A stretch of DNA of 64,000 nt. Origin: Paracamarosporium sp. OC-R06-R3. Its lineage: Eukaryota; Ascomycota; Dothideomycetes; Pleosporales; Didymosphaeriaceae. Below, piece by piece: positions 13,232 to 23,632 of the stretch. Made by a program: the position numbers and the translations under genes. Numbering within the stretch: the stretch's first letter is position 1; every line of letters starts with the position of its first letter. The notes under the pieces were generated by a model, which saw only the letters and a list, made by a program, of their open reading frames with translations, made no database searches and was not told the origin of the DNA. The DNA lies in the NCBI GenBank assembly GCA_019828545.1, contig JACVRA010000364.1:372001-436000 (forward strand). The letters are read 5' to 3'.

Positions 13232-14112
13232 GGCGGAGGCCACTCCAGCTGCGTCGTCCTATGCGGTGTCGGATTCGCCGTCTCGTCGGTCGGCGGTTCT
13301 CGGTCGTGCGCGGCGGGATCCTGTCTGCGGCATCGAACTTGGCCCGCCCACAGATCGTCGCAGGCGGTTGTTGTTTACGCGTGCCCGTGCGAACTCTGCG
13401 GGGTGCTCCTCTTGCGCCTCGTGCGCTGCGTGCGCTAAGGGGCTGTTATAGGCGTCGAGTCGCGGGGGATCCTGGCCGATCTAGTTGCCAACCGCTGTTC
13501 TGCGACGTGGGGACGCGTCGCATCGGTGAGGCCTGCGCCTGACCATGCGGGGTGGTGATATCTGGCCCGGTCGGTAGCAACGGCCGTCGAGGGCGATGTC
13601 GTATACGGCGTCGAGGGCGAGGGCGAGGTCGAGGTCGAGGGCTCGACCTTGACAGCACCCACCCACTTCGCTTGGCTTGTGCTCCGCTCTACCACTGCCA
13701 GGGTACCACGTTGTTGCTGCAATCACACACCGCCTCTGGACATACGACTCCCATCCGACACCGGGACATTAGCTACGGCATCCGTCTCTACGCGTCTGAG
13801 ATGAGCTGTGCTGCACGTCGCCAAATCGAGCCTGCTCGCAGGCACGCCATCACGTGGGGGTCTAGGTCCAAGGCTGCATGCATCTGCACCTACTGTTCGA
13901 TGCCGCATCAACCATTGGGCTCGCAGGGCAGAGCTCGCCTGGGTCATCTCGGAACATTCCCTATAGGTTGTTGGCAGAGAAACAATCACGATAGGCATAC
14001 TACGCGGGGCATCCACATCGCATCGCAGGAACAGAACCGGGAAGACCGCACGCGGCCAATCAACACACGCCTCAATAAAACACATTAATATTACACCCAG
14101 TCCATTACACAG
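13232..14112. other. upstream region of the SepH gene and 3' flank of a membrane protein gene
   Basis: GC-rich 5' region of the minus-strand kinase gene, holding a short hexamer repeat and hairpin (13611-13648). The far end is the 3' flank of the minus-strand rhodopsin-domain gene. Open frames on both strands here lack any protein signature. Confidence 0.45.
13611..13648. repeat. (T/G)CGAGG hexamer repeat ending in a hairpin
   Basis: Five consecutive hexamers of the form TCGAGG or GCGAGG occupy 13611-13640. The last unit merges into a perfect inverted repeat, GGTCGAG-GG-CTCGACC at 13633-13648 (7-bp arms, 2-base loop). It lies about 380 bp upstream of the SepH start codon, probably in the promoter or 5' UTR. 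Confidence 0.7.
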
Positions 14113-15439
14113 TCAATGTGGTGAATTGCTCTCCAAGAAGAACGACGTCCGTAACGGGCTATACTGCACTGGCTGTAGCGACCACATCTGCAGTGTCCCG
14201 TCCGGGTTTCTTCCCTGCCTTCCCATCGTCTCATGCACTATCGCATCTGCGCACACCATGCTTTCTTCATCGTCCGACCTGATACTGTACACACCGGACC
14301 CAAACTGCATGTAGTGGTAGTCGTCCAACCGCATGTTCCTGCTCGGTGCTCGCCCGATCGTTGGTACCTGGTCCCTTGCTGACGACTTCTTGACTAGGGC
14401 TGGTCGCTCGATAGCTGGTGTCTTCGGCGTCAAGGGACTGTTCGGAGAGAAAGGTCGGGATGCCGATCTTGGTGTGGACATGCTCTTCGGCATTTGGCTG
14501 AATAATCGTCGGACTAAGGGCCTCAACGTTGGCACCGTAGCTCCCATGAGATGGACGCCTGGCTCGATTATCGACCAGTTGGTCGTGGTGATGGAGTAGT
14601 AGGTGACGTCCTGGAATAGATCGATGCGAAGGAACACAATAAAGCGCATCACAGCGGTGACGATGCCCCTGCATGGGTGTTAATGCGGCTCACTCTATGC
14701 GCGGATGACCTTACAAAGTGCTAACAACGAACGTCAAGCCGACGCCAACTTTTCTCCAGATTCCACCGTTGAGCCTGAATAGTGCCGGCAGAGGTATGAA
14801 AAGCAGCGCTGCATCCGTGACGATATTCGGAACGCTATAGAACCGCATACCAGTGGTAAGATTCATTGCGCAGTGAGGTGGATGTGCCGTATCCCAAAAT
14901 GAAGCGAAAGGCTTACAGTTGCTGAAAGCCGCTACCACTCCAAAGATCGACGTCGCTACTATTATTAAACCGGTCGTATACAAGATGTATTTGGCAGATT
15001 TTTCGTTAAAGAGCCGAAAATATAGGCAGAGAATCGCGAGTTTCGGAAATGGAACCGATACCACGTAGACAAACTCGTGTATTTTGACGAGTTTGAGCAT
15101 TCTTTCGACCGTCTGAGGCCGTAAAGAATGAACATGTCTTCCAGCTCCACCTATGGTGAGCTTTACTGTACAATGTTAGTAAATATGGGGTATGCTCGGT
15201 ATGGCTAGCTTACGTATACCCACTACAACTCCGCCAAAGCAAAAGACATAGCCAAGAAGTATTAGAACATATACCCTCTTGGTATTATTACTATTGTTGC
15301 CCTTGTTATAGTGCCACGAGAAGATAAAGACGGTAACGAAAAGGGTTTCCAAGATGGCGAAAATAATGCAGACGTTCAACAACGGTTGGCTGGCCTGCCG
15401 CGCGGTATGGTCGAGATCCCACGTAGATGTTGCGCTCAT
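14113..15439 (-). CDS. rhodopsin-domain (PTH11-like) integral membrane protein
   Basis: Three exons, 15439-15214, 15165-14715 and 14668-14113, give 411 codons (410 aa). Joining them gives continuous helices: LLNVCIIFAILETLFVTVF, VYVLILLGYVFCFGGVVVG, FVYVVSVPFPKLAILCLY, YILYTTGLIIVATSIFGVV and VPNIVTDAALLFIPLPALF. The motifs PFPKLAIL-YFRLF and the C-K-P-F-FW segment before the NIVTD helix are those of the fungal rhodopsin-domain family. The cytosolic tail of about 140 residues is Ser/Pro rich (SMSTPRSASRPFSPNSPLTP). The start is the ATG at 15439; the frame upstream opens only from a TTG. The receptor role is inferred from PTH11 relatives; the ligand is unknown. It is more similar in layout to the family core than the member at 40874-42080. 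Confidence 0.8.
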
Positions 15440-17196
15440 CACGCCGCTAGCAGTCGTCTCTTGCTCGTTGCAAGACAAGATTGGGATGCCTAGAAAGACA
15501 TCCCAGCGCAGGTGTGAAGAATTGGTCCGCTCAGAAGTCTACTCCAAACAAATATAGAGAACTACAGGTTATGTAGGACGCCGTTTGATTGCGTGGTGTT
15601 ACCGGATCCTCCGGTCGTATAGACGAGAGGCCTTGTCAGCAGAGTCGCGGCGTAGGATGATGTGGGTTCTAAGTGGCAATGGAGTCCAGGTGGGGCGTTC
15701 GTCCGCAGTCGTCGAAACGGCACAGCATAAGCGATGATTCTTTTTCAACACCTTCAGCTAGTATGTATAGGACACGCAACATGTGTATTTGGGAAAGAGT
15801 TTGTAGCCTGGTGGTCCAAGGCCGGGTCAAGGATGATAAAATCGTGGGCCTAATTGAATCGGGAAGTGATTGTGTGGAAATGACCGCTTTCGCGTTCATG
15901 TTCTGAGACAGGGCCCGCCGTTCTGGCTGGCAGGCGCCATTGGGGCCTGTGTAGCAGGCATCGCGCAGGTACTGAGCAGGGCTTCGCCCGAAGTGGCGAG
16001 ACTCGGTGCCCGAGACCTGCTTGACATGTTCTGGATTGCATAGCGACCTCTCTTTTGACTCTGGTAGGTCAGTTACGAAGGCCGAGTGCAACTGCTCGAG
16101 CCAAAAAGAGGCGACTGAAACACAGAGGTGAGGACACCCGTAGCTCGAGATCAACGACAGATGCGCGTGTGATCGCCATCGTGTGGTTCCGGCCCCTTGG
16201 TTACATCAAATCACCTATTCGCTGCCCAGATCGAACGGGTGGCCACGTCGCAGGGCTGAATTGTCGTCAGTGCTATACGCTCTCGGTGCGGTCCGTAACG
16301 TCACGCTAATGCTCCTACTCTTTGTCCGATGCATCTCTGAGGCAAGGTGCCCAACCGTCTGGATGGGGAAGCTCGGTCGCGAAGTACATCGCTGATTGGT
16401 GTATCGTGCGATATTGTTTGTTTTCTATAGATGCGGTATAAATCCCGCTGTTGCGTGGATGCGCGAAAAACGTTTGGGTTCGCCAACATACGTTCGCCAG
16501 ATGGTTCATCGAGCGTCTTCGAATGAGCAAGGACGCCGAACCCTGTCCTCGAGGACAATGTCTGGGCTGAACGGTATGTCGTGAGAGATCCTAATCGCAA
16601 CGCCGATGATTCCAGGCTTTGGCGGACAATTTGTGGATTTAAGGATTCGGGCGGATGACGATCATCTTGCCAGCTTCGTGGTGGCGGACTCTGCCCTGGG
16701 GCTGCGTTCGTAGCTGCATATGGGCGCAGGGGGTAAGCGCCGGACATGCAGGAGAGTCGGCCGATGCCAGGACCGCGAATTCGGCTCAATATAGAACACA
16801 AAATAAATTGATGGAGAAAGGATTAATTCAAGCGTATATGCAGCAGTGAGTGTGGTTGTGGCGCCTGATAGCGGTGGTGTGGAGGTGTGGAGACTGTGGG
16901 GCCTATTTCCATCACGGCCAAGGCTCTGCACCAGTATGGTCATCTGATAACGCGTCGGACTTAACCCTTTTCTGTCCTGTACGCTTCATTCTTACCAAAA
17001 ATACCGAGCGCTTCGAAACAAGACGGTAATGAGGTTGGCTATCCAAACATAAAACATATAGACGCACAAGTCTCATTGTCTGACAAGAGGCGTCCACCAT
17101 GACATGTCCGCGTACAATTCTTGGTTGCGTACTTTTGACCTCATATTCTTTGCGCGATGCACGTCGTAACTAGCTTTGCCTAAGTGTCATGTTGCC
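15440..17196. other. intergenic, 1.7 kb, no gene recognised
   Basis: Open frames of 60-166 codons are present on both strands (for example 15669-16154 and 16301-16801, minus) but show no domain, signal peptide or plausible intron structure. No transposon ends or long repeats were noticed. It may include decayed sequence, but nothing can be named. Confidence 0.4.
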
Positions 17197-18296
17197 CTAC
17201 CTCCCAGCAACGACGTTCAAGACACCTCCGTCGACCGCCAAGATCTCTCCGTTCACGTAGGCATTCTTCGTCAAGAACAACACCGCCTGTGCCATCTCCT
17301 CATCCGCACCAGCCCTTCCCATGGGTACATGTCCCTTCTCTTGAATCTTCTCGTTAGGCATGTGACTCTTTTGATTCTCGTCGCTCTCCTTCACTGTCAT
17401 CTCGCTTGGGAAATACCCCGGTGCAATGCTGTTGACCCTGATGCGAGCTTTCTGGAACTCTGCAGACATTAACTTTGTCAAATGTACAGTTGCGCCCTTT
17501 GCAGCGTTGTAACTGAAGTGACCTTGCGCATGTCTCATGATCCCCGACATTGATGAGATAACGATTACAGAAGCAGCGAGGTGTCCGTGCGTTTCTGTGC
17601 CGGCTTGTAATAGCGGAAGCAGGGCAACGACGGTAAAGTAAACGGAGGTCACATCGGTGTTGTAGGTATCATTCCAACCTTCGAAAGTCTCGTTATTCCA
17701 TAGCTTGCTCTTAAGGTCGGTAGCTTTTTCGGTGTCAGGCTCAGCTTTCTCGCCAGAGATGCCTGCGGCAGCGACCAGCAGATTAATGTACTTCTCCCGT
17801 TTGGACAGCTCCTGATAGAGATTTTCCAGGTCATCCTTTTTCGTAACATCGCACGGACCGAAGCTGCTCACAATCAGTCGCTGAAACGTGAGGTGAAATG
17901 GGCTCATAAGTACGGGATGATCTGGCCTCCCTCATTCGGATTATGCGATTTTGCTGCAGCTTCAAGAGCTTCCTTGCCTTGTCTGGGCGTCAGATCTGTG
18001 GTCTATACGCGAGGCGGCAATATCTTGTGCACTTACGTCGTCCGGTGATGTATACCTTTGCGCCTAACGTCATTCGTCAGCTTCACGCTCTGCACCAGGA
18101 TTGTGTCCCAAGCAGGTGTACCGTTTGCCGCCAAAGCTTGAGCGGCCATCAAGCCGATGCCGGATCTGCGAAAGGCATTCGGTCAGCTATTGCACCTGAG
18201 GAAGATGATTAATACACACCCTCCTCCTGTTATCACGCAAACATAATCTTTGACTGAGAAGAGCTTCTCAGCTTTCATGTCGTGGGTTCCAGCCAT
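17197..18296 (-). CDS. short-chain dehydrogenase/reductase
   Basis: Five exons, 18296-18220, 18165-18122, 18063-18037, 17977-17914 and 17863-17197, give 293 codons (292 aa). Exon 3 is only 27 nt. The join recreates the cofactor motif TGGGSGIG, split across intron 1, then the short segment KVYITGRRK after intron 2, which points to NADP(H) use. Downstream are the LLVAAAGISG (NAG-type) strand, the ISSMSG catalytic serine and YNAAK (Tyr and Lys), all in the classical SDR order; EILAVDGG closes the fold. It resembles fungal proteins annotated as 3-oxoacyl reductase/RhlG-like SDRs; the substrate is not predictable. It is transcribed away from the Bcs1-like gene across a 543-bp shared upstream region. 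Confidence 0.85.
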
Positions 18297-18839
18297 AGTG
18301 AGACAGGCCGTGGTGCGAACTTGGAAGGAAAAAAAAAAGGAAGAACTGTGTTGATATGGAAATTGAGAGCGGAGTTCAGGTAGGATGATGGGATGAGAAG
18401 TCGAATTTTCAATGATATAGTCGGTAGAGGTTGTAGTATGACGTACTGTTAGCGACAGGGCCGCTATGCCAGATGTGGCTGGCACAGCGCTAAGCAGATC
18501 GATCCAAACACTGCAGTGTGGTGAAGGTTACACGGTCAGCATGAGTTGTCTTTTTTGGTGGCCCCGATCGGAGCACGGCATGGAAGCACAAGTGCAAATT
18601 TTGCTGTTGTACCACCAATGCGAGCCACGTGAGCCAGGCCCACGTGAAAATGGCAGGCACACTACGCCTGGCTCCTCCCTCCTCCCTTCACAAGGTGCAT
18701 TGCTGCGGCACTCAAGCCACCTCGCAACCGCGCGCGACGCGTCTCAGCCAGCAACTCTAAGGCGGCCTCTTGAGTCACTGCGGAAAGGCAATACAAAACC
18801 CGGAGCTTCTCAAAAACCCTGCCAGCCTCAAGTGTGGCC
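18297..18839. promoter_or_regulatory. divergent promoter with two CACGTG boxes
   Basis: This 543-bp region separates the ATG of the SDR gene (minus) from the ATG of the Bcs1-like gene (plus). It holds two CACGTG palindromes at 18626-18631 and 18641-18646, 15 bp start to start, and a CCAAT at 18615-18619. CACGTG is the core site of basic helix-loop-helix factors such as Cbf1, and CCAAT that of the HAP complex. Which gene they serve is not known. Confidence 0.45.
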
Positions 18840-20825
18840 ATGGCCTCGATTTCGCGCGCACCACACGACACCGTTGCGAAGGCTCCAGCGCCTGAGCGAC
18901 GGCAACGAGCTGGGCTGTACAAGGAGCCCGTCACCACTCCGGGCCTCGTTCCCAATCACCTCAAACGAGCCACCGTGGATGCTAATCCCCTTATTGAGGT
19001 TGCACAGCGATTCCTTTCTCACATCAAGCCCGGTAGTGGTGCGAGCATCGAGACGCTTGTCGCTCTGGTCGCACTTTACAAAGTGATGTCACCAGTGTGG
19101 CACTGGGCGAAAGAGCTCCTTCTTCGGTCATTTACGAGCCGTATATCTATCCCAGAATACGACCCCGTTGCCCAAGATATCCTCCAGTGGGTTGCCGCAG
19201 AAGTCGTCAGTAACAGTCTAAGTACCAGCGCCACAGTAATGACCGGCGAGGTGGGGCATTCTGGGACCGACCTCCATGGAACCATTTTCCAAGGCGGTAA
19301 GTTATGTTAAAATTGGGAGCACGGTCTCTGATTGTATTTTAGAAATACGAGTTCGACGAAGGCGGCATTCCGAAGAAATAAATTGCCTCCCGGCAATTGG
19401 AAAAACGTTCTTCTGGTGAGTTAGTGGTATAGGCCCTATGTTAGCCTACATGGACAGTTTAGGAGTGAACTGTATTTGAAATGAGGTATCGGGACCTTTT
19501 GTGGTAGCCAGCGCTAACTCGGTGCAGGGTCGGTTTTCGTCCATTCCTGTTCGCTCGTACTGGCAATATGAACAACTCAGAACTGGGGTGTATGTATTTC
19601 CCCATGCTGCTGCCCCAAAATTAATTACATATCAGTCACCGGACACGCGCTACTCAACTATAAAGGAACGCCTGCCAACTCAATTATTCTCTTCACCCCT
19701 GGATGGAGCTTACGCCCACTAATGGATTTCGTTAAACAGTGTCATGACTACAAGATCGCGAACAAGGCTGGCACAACGCACATTCATTTCTCAAACGGAA
19801 AGATGGATGTATATGGTAGTCAGCTTTGGACCACCGTGATCAAAGCCAGGCGCAAGCTCGATACCATTGACATGGACGACACGTTAAAGGCCGAGCTGGT
19901 AGCTGATGCCGAGTATTACTACAGCGAGGAATCGAAGAAGTTCTTTGCAGACTGCGGCATACCATACCGTCGTGGTTATCTTTTCTATGGCCCGCCTGGC
20001 ACAGGAAAGACCAGCTTTAGCGCCGCACTTGCTGGTCACCTTAGCTGCGATCTCTACATTATCAACCTTGCGACGGGCAACGTCAGCGATGGCCATCTAC
20101 ATCGCCTCTTCCTCGCATTACCACGCAAGTGCATCGTGGTCATTGAGGACATTGATAGCTGCGGTATTGGTCGCGAGCAAGGACCCGCACCAAGCGTACC
20201 AAATGGCACAGTTCACCATAAACAACCTAACTCACAGTCTAACAAACGGAATATGGTGACTCTTTCCGGCCTCCTCAATGCGATCGACGGCAACGCCTCG
20301 GCCGAAGGACGGTTGCTTATCATGACTTCAAATAATCCAGACGTTTTGGACGCAGCACTTGTCCGACCCGGTCGCATCGATATGAAAGTCTATTTCGGAA
20401 AGATGAAACCAAAAGCCATTCACGATATCTTCAAGCGGCTCATCGGGCGCGCTGCGATTGCGACTTTGGGATACACAGAGGAGCAAATCCAGGCATACGC
20501 CACAACCTTCAGCACAAAAGTTCCCCCGGACACGTTCACGCCAGCGCAAGTCCAAAAATTTCTGCAGAACTGCCGAGGCGACCCTATCAAGGTGATGCAA
20601 AAGACGGACGTGTGGATTGAGCAAACTCGTGAACAGGCACCAGAAGAGGCAGTGACAGACAGCGCATCGCTTGTTCCACCGCCTGAAGTGACCGAGGTGA
20701 GTCCATACCCCACCATCCAACATCCCACTCAGCTTGATTGCTATTACTCATAGCTATTGACTGATGGGTTGGAGGCTCTCAGCGAAAGTATGACGTCTGG
20801 GATCCTCACAGAGGATCTTTATTAG
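18840..20825 (+). CDS. Bcs1-like AAA ATPase
   Basis: Exons 18840-19296, 19343-19415, 19528-19589, 19636-20696 and 20754-20825 give 575 codons (574 aa). Joined exons 2-4 read through the Bcs1 N-terminal domain (CLPAIGKTFFW, RPFLFARTGN, FTPGWSLRPLMDF). The AAA domain follows: Walker A GPPGTGKTS, Walker B IVVIEDIDS, sensor TSNN and arginine region RPGRID. Family knowledge: Bcs1 is the inner mitochondrial membrane ATPase that inserts the Rieske protein into complex III, but fungi have several Bcs1-like paralogs of unknown role, and this one lacks a clear conserved N-terminal targeting helix. The last intron is uncertain: without it the protein ends at 20753 with a different short tail. The start is ATG 18840, two codons after an in-frame GTG. 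Confidence 0.8.
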
Positions 20826-21335
20826 CACCTTGTGATCTGACAATTGACGTATAAAAGTGATTGGCTGCGGCTTTTAGAACACGAGGCCTTCTGGAAGACA
20901 CGGTTGCATATTATCGAGGTGAGGGAACATCAGGATAAGCAGTACAAATGCCGATGATTCCCAGTTTGGTATCTAGTAGGTTTGCCTGTGTTAGAATATT
21001 GTCGGGAATCCGACTCGTTATCATTGTCTGATACTACAAAAAATATATGGGAATAGTAATTTTAAGGCGAAAGATGAGTGACATGAGAGCAAGAGGACTA
21101 AGCGATGCTGATGCCAATGCAAATGGGTATGGATAGTCTATAAACAGCCTCAAATATATATACAAAAAAGGACAAAACGAGTGTAAGAAAAAACTCCTTC
21201 AAATTGCGAGAACAGCATCACTCGGATGACTGTAATACAGAACAGCGCCCAGCCGGTAAAGGAAAGCACCCTCCTAGCCTCCCTGTTCTGTGACGAGGCT
21301 AGGAAGTTTTGTGCTAAGCTTAAAGTGATGTTAGT
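20826..21335. other. convergent 3' region
   Basis: AT-rich 3' flanks of two converging genes (Bcs1-like and intradiol dioxygenase-like), with candidate polyadenylation-type A-rich stretches near 21050 and 21165. No gene seen. Confidence 0.5.
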
Positions 21336-22936
21336 TTAAGGGTGCTGGCTATGCTTCTGTTGGCTCTGGCCCTGCTGGCTCTGGCCCTGTCGGCCCTGAC
21401 CCTGCTGTTGTTGACCTTGGTTCTGTTGGCCCTGACTCTTTCCAGGCTGCTGACCTTGGCCATTAGACGGCTTTCCAGAAGGCTGAGCGACAGCAGATGA
21501 AACGCCGCTGGCAACCGAAGACGCGGCAGCGCTGGACACGGCAGCGCTAGAAACGACAGCGCTAGAAACGGCAACCAGAGTGGACAGAGCAGTCTCAGCA
21601 GCCTCAGCAGCCTCAGACGTAGCGGCAGCAGAAGCAACATCAGTAGGTGCGGCACCAGAGGGAGCAGCGCCCGACGGGAAGCCACCAGACGGCATGGTTC
21701 CGTTCATGGTTCCATTGCCGGGAGCGCCACCTCCGCTAGGGAATGAGCTGTCTCCGTTGGCAACGCCTCCACCCTCATAGTAAGTCGCAGCAACAGCGTA
21801 GTACTCGTCCTCAGAGTGATCAGCGGTAGCATTGATACCGATCTGGATCCAAGCAAGGAGGCCATCAGCGGCGCTGTCGCCGAGGTAGACAAACTCAGGG
21901 AACGGATCGTATGTAGCATCAGTCTGGACGATGCTCCACATGTCCTCATCGTTGGTGGTGCGATCGACCGTGTTCTGGTTGTAAGGCTCGAAGGTCTCGA
22001 CCTCGGTGATCAGGTCCTCGGGGTAGAATAGCTGGCCGATGTGTGTGACGGCGCCGCCCTCGGTGGTGCCGTTCTCACGGACCGTGACGTTGGATTTGGT
22101 GAGCAAGTGGGTGTGAGTTGCGCGGCCGGAGTAGTGTCCTGGGAAGATGGTCTCGAAGGCTACGACGCCGTCTTCGTCAGTTTCCTGGATACCGCGGAGG
22201 AACGTGGAGTTGAGGCCTGCCTGGCCGGACTCGACACCAGAGTAGACACCTGTGGCATTGCAGTTCCAGACGTCGACGTAGAGACCTTGAACGGGCTCGC
22301 AGGTGTTGATGTCAATGTATTGAACATCAAGGTAGAGATCGACACCGGTCTGATCTTCCTTGACGTTCTCGCGGACGAGTTCTCCGAGGACGTAGTAGGG
22401 TCCGGCCGTGACCTCGGGCGCGAGGATACAAGAGGTGTTCGCGGAGAAGATGGTGGCGGGGTCAGTGTTCAGAGAGTAATCGAGACTGCCAGTCATGTTG
22501 CTACGAAGTATCAGTCAGCCAGGAGGTCGGGTTTGAGGTGGAGATAGGCCGCTCACTGGTTCACAGTCTCGAACGCCTGAAGGTCAGAGAGATCACGTCG
22601 GAGCTTCTTGGATTCTTGACAGGGCGTTAGTGTTTGGTAAATGCAACAAAGAGTTCAAACATGGTGTAACTCACTGACTGAGATTCCGCGCTTCTCACGA
22701 AGGGTGCTCAAGGCCTGAGCACGGCGCTGAACGGACCTCGCCATCAAGTCACGGTGCTTGAGAGAGTTCTCACATGCACCAAGCGAGCGTTTGGCAGCAG
22801 CAGCACGCAACTGACGAGCGTCAATCTGGCGCTTGATGTGAGCATGATCATGCTTCTCGCCGGGGTGGGCGGCGGCGAAGCTAAGAAGGGAGGTTGCAGC
22901 CAGCGCACTGCTAACGGTAGACGCGAAGTTTACCAT
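21336..22936 (-). CDS. secreted intradiol ring-cleavage dioxygenase-like protein
   Basis: Exons 22936-22675, 22614-22557 and 22500-21336 give 495 codons (494 aa). A signal peptide is clear (MVNFASTVSSALAATSLLSF, cut near AAAHP), then a dibasic HIKR site as in secreted fungal proteins. The dioxygenase fold runs from about residue 115 to 350, with LAPEVTAGPYYV, DLYLDVQYIDINTCEP, NATGVYSG and PGHYSGRATHTHLL. These contain the expected Tyr, Tyr, His, His non-heme iron ligands (GPYY, PGHY, HTH). The last 120 residues are low complexity: Gly/Ser/Pro, then Ala/Ser/Val, then a Gln/Gly/Ser run. The family opens catechol-type rings, and the extracellular fungal branch has few characterised members. The tail may anchor the protein to the cell wall (inference). 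Confidence 0.88.
21345..21460 (-). repeat. degenerate GQ/SQ codon repeat
   Basis: The 3' end of the dioxygenase-like gene is built of imperfect short repeats encoding Gln-Gly and Ser-Gln pairs. On the plus strand it reads as recurring GGCTCTGGCCCTG-like units. Such tracts vary readily in copy number by slippage. Confidence 0.6.
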
Positions 22937-23632
22937 GATGGAAGCGAATGAAGACTTGTTCAATAAAGCGTCGAAAGCGAATGGCAAATGCAAAGGCAGT
23001 AAAGAAGCGAAGGAAACGATGCGCTGATCGTGATGGAAATTCCCAGTGAGTGTCAACCGGTCTTATAACTAAAGATACTACGCATACCCCCGCCTCGATG
23101 GTCAAGATCTGTACCGCAGAACTCGTCATCCTCAATGACGCGGCAGTGGCCCCTTCTGTCGAAGGGGTGTTCGACCTATTCGGCTACTCCACCGTGACTT
23201 GTGGCTCAGCAAAGCTTCTCCCACAGTGGAGCGACGTCCCAACTCACGGACTCTGGAGCAATGTTTCAACGAATGTCAAATCAGAACGAATACAATTCTT
23301 ACGCGTCATGGCAATCTTGCATGTCAGTGTATGCGTGTTCCCGAGGCTGGCGAAACGACGGGCGAGGGCCAATGCTCGGGCCGAGACGCGTTGGCCTTTA
23401 GTTTTAGCTTCAAAGCTATGCCGGTTTCGCACCACGTTTGGGGCCGTTAACAATGCAACGAATTTAATTGGCAAAATATCTTTTCTTTCACTTCTTGGCG
23501 CTTGGCAGTCGTCGCAAGCTTTCATCAAGCTCATGCTGCAGGCTTGCCCCCATCCGTTCGTGAGGCTCGCCACTGACGAATTGATACTAGGATAGGGACG
23601 CTCTTTCCGAAGCTAAGAACACCATGCTTTGT
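22937..23632. other. intergenic, upstream of the intradiol dioxygenase-like gene
   Basis: Promoter of the minus-strand dioxygenase-like gene and 3' flank of the minus-strand FAD oxidoreductase. A 181-codon open frame on the plus strand (23050-23595) has no recognisable features and is not called. Confidence 0.5.

Noticed and set aside
15669..16801. Several 60-166 codon minus-strand frames
   Set aside because: No domain, no intron logic and no support from composition; could be chance.
23050..23595. 181-codon plus-strand frame between the dioxygenase and oxidoreductase genes
   Set aside because: Occupies the promoter of the divergent dioxygenase gene; no recognisable protein features.
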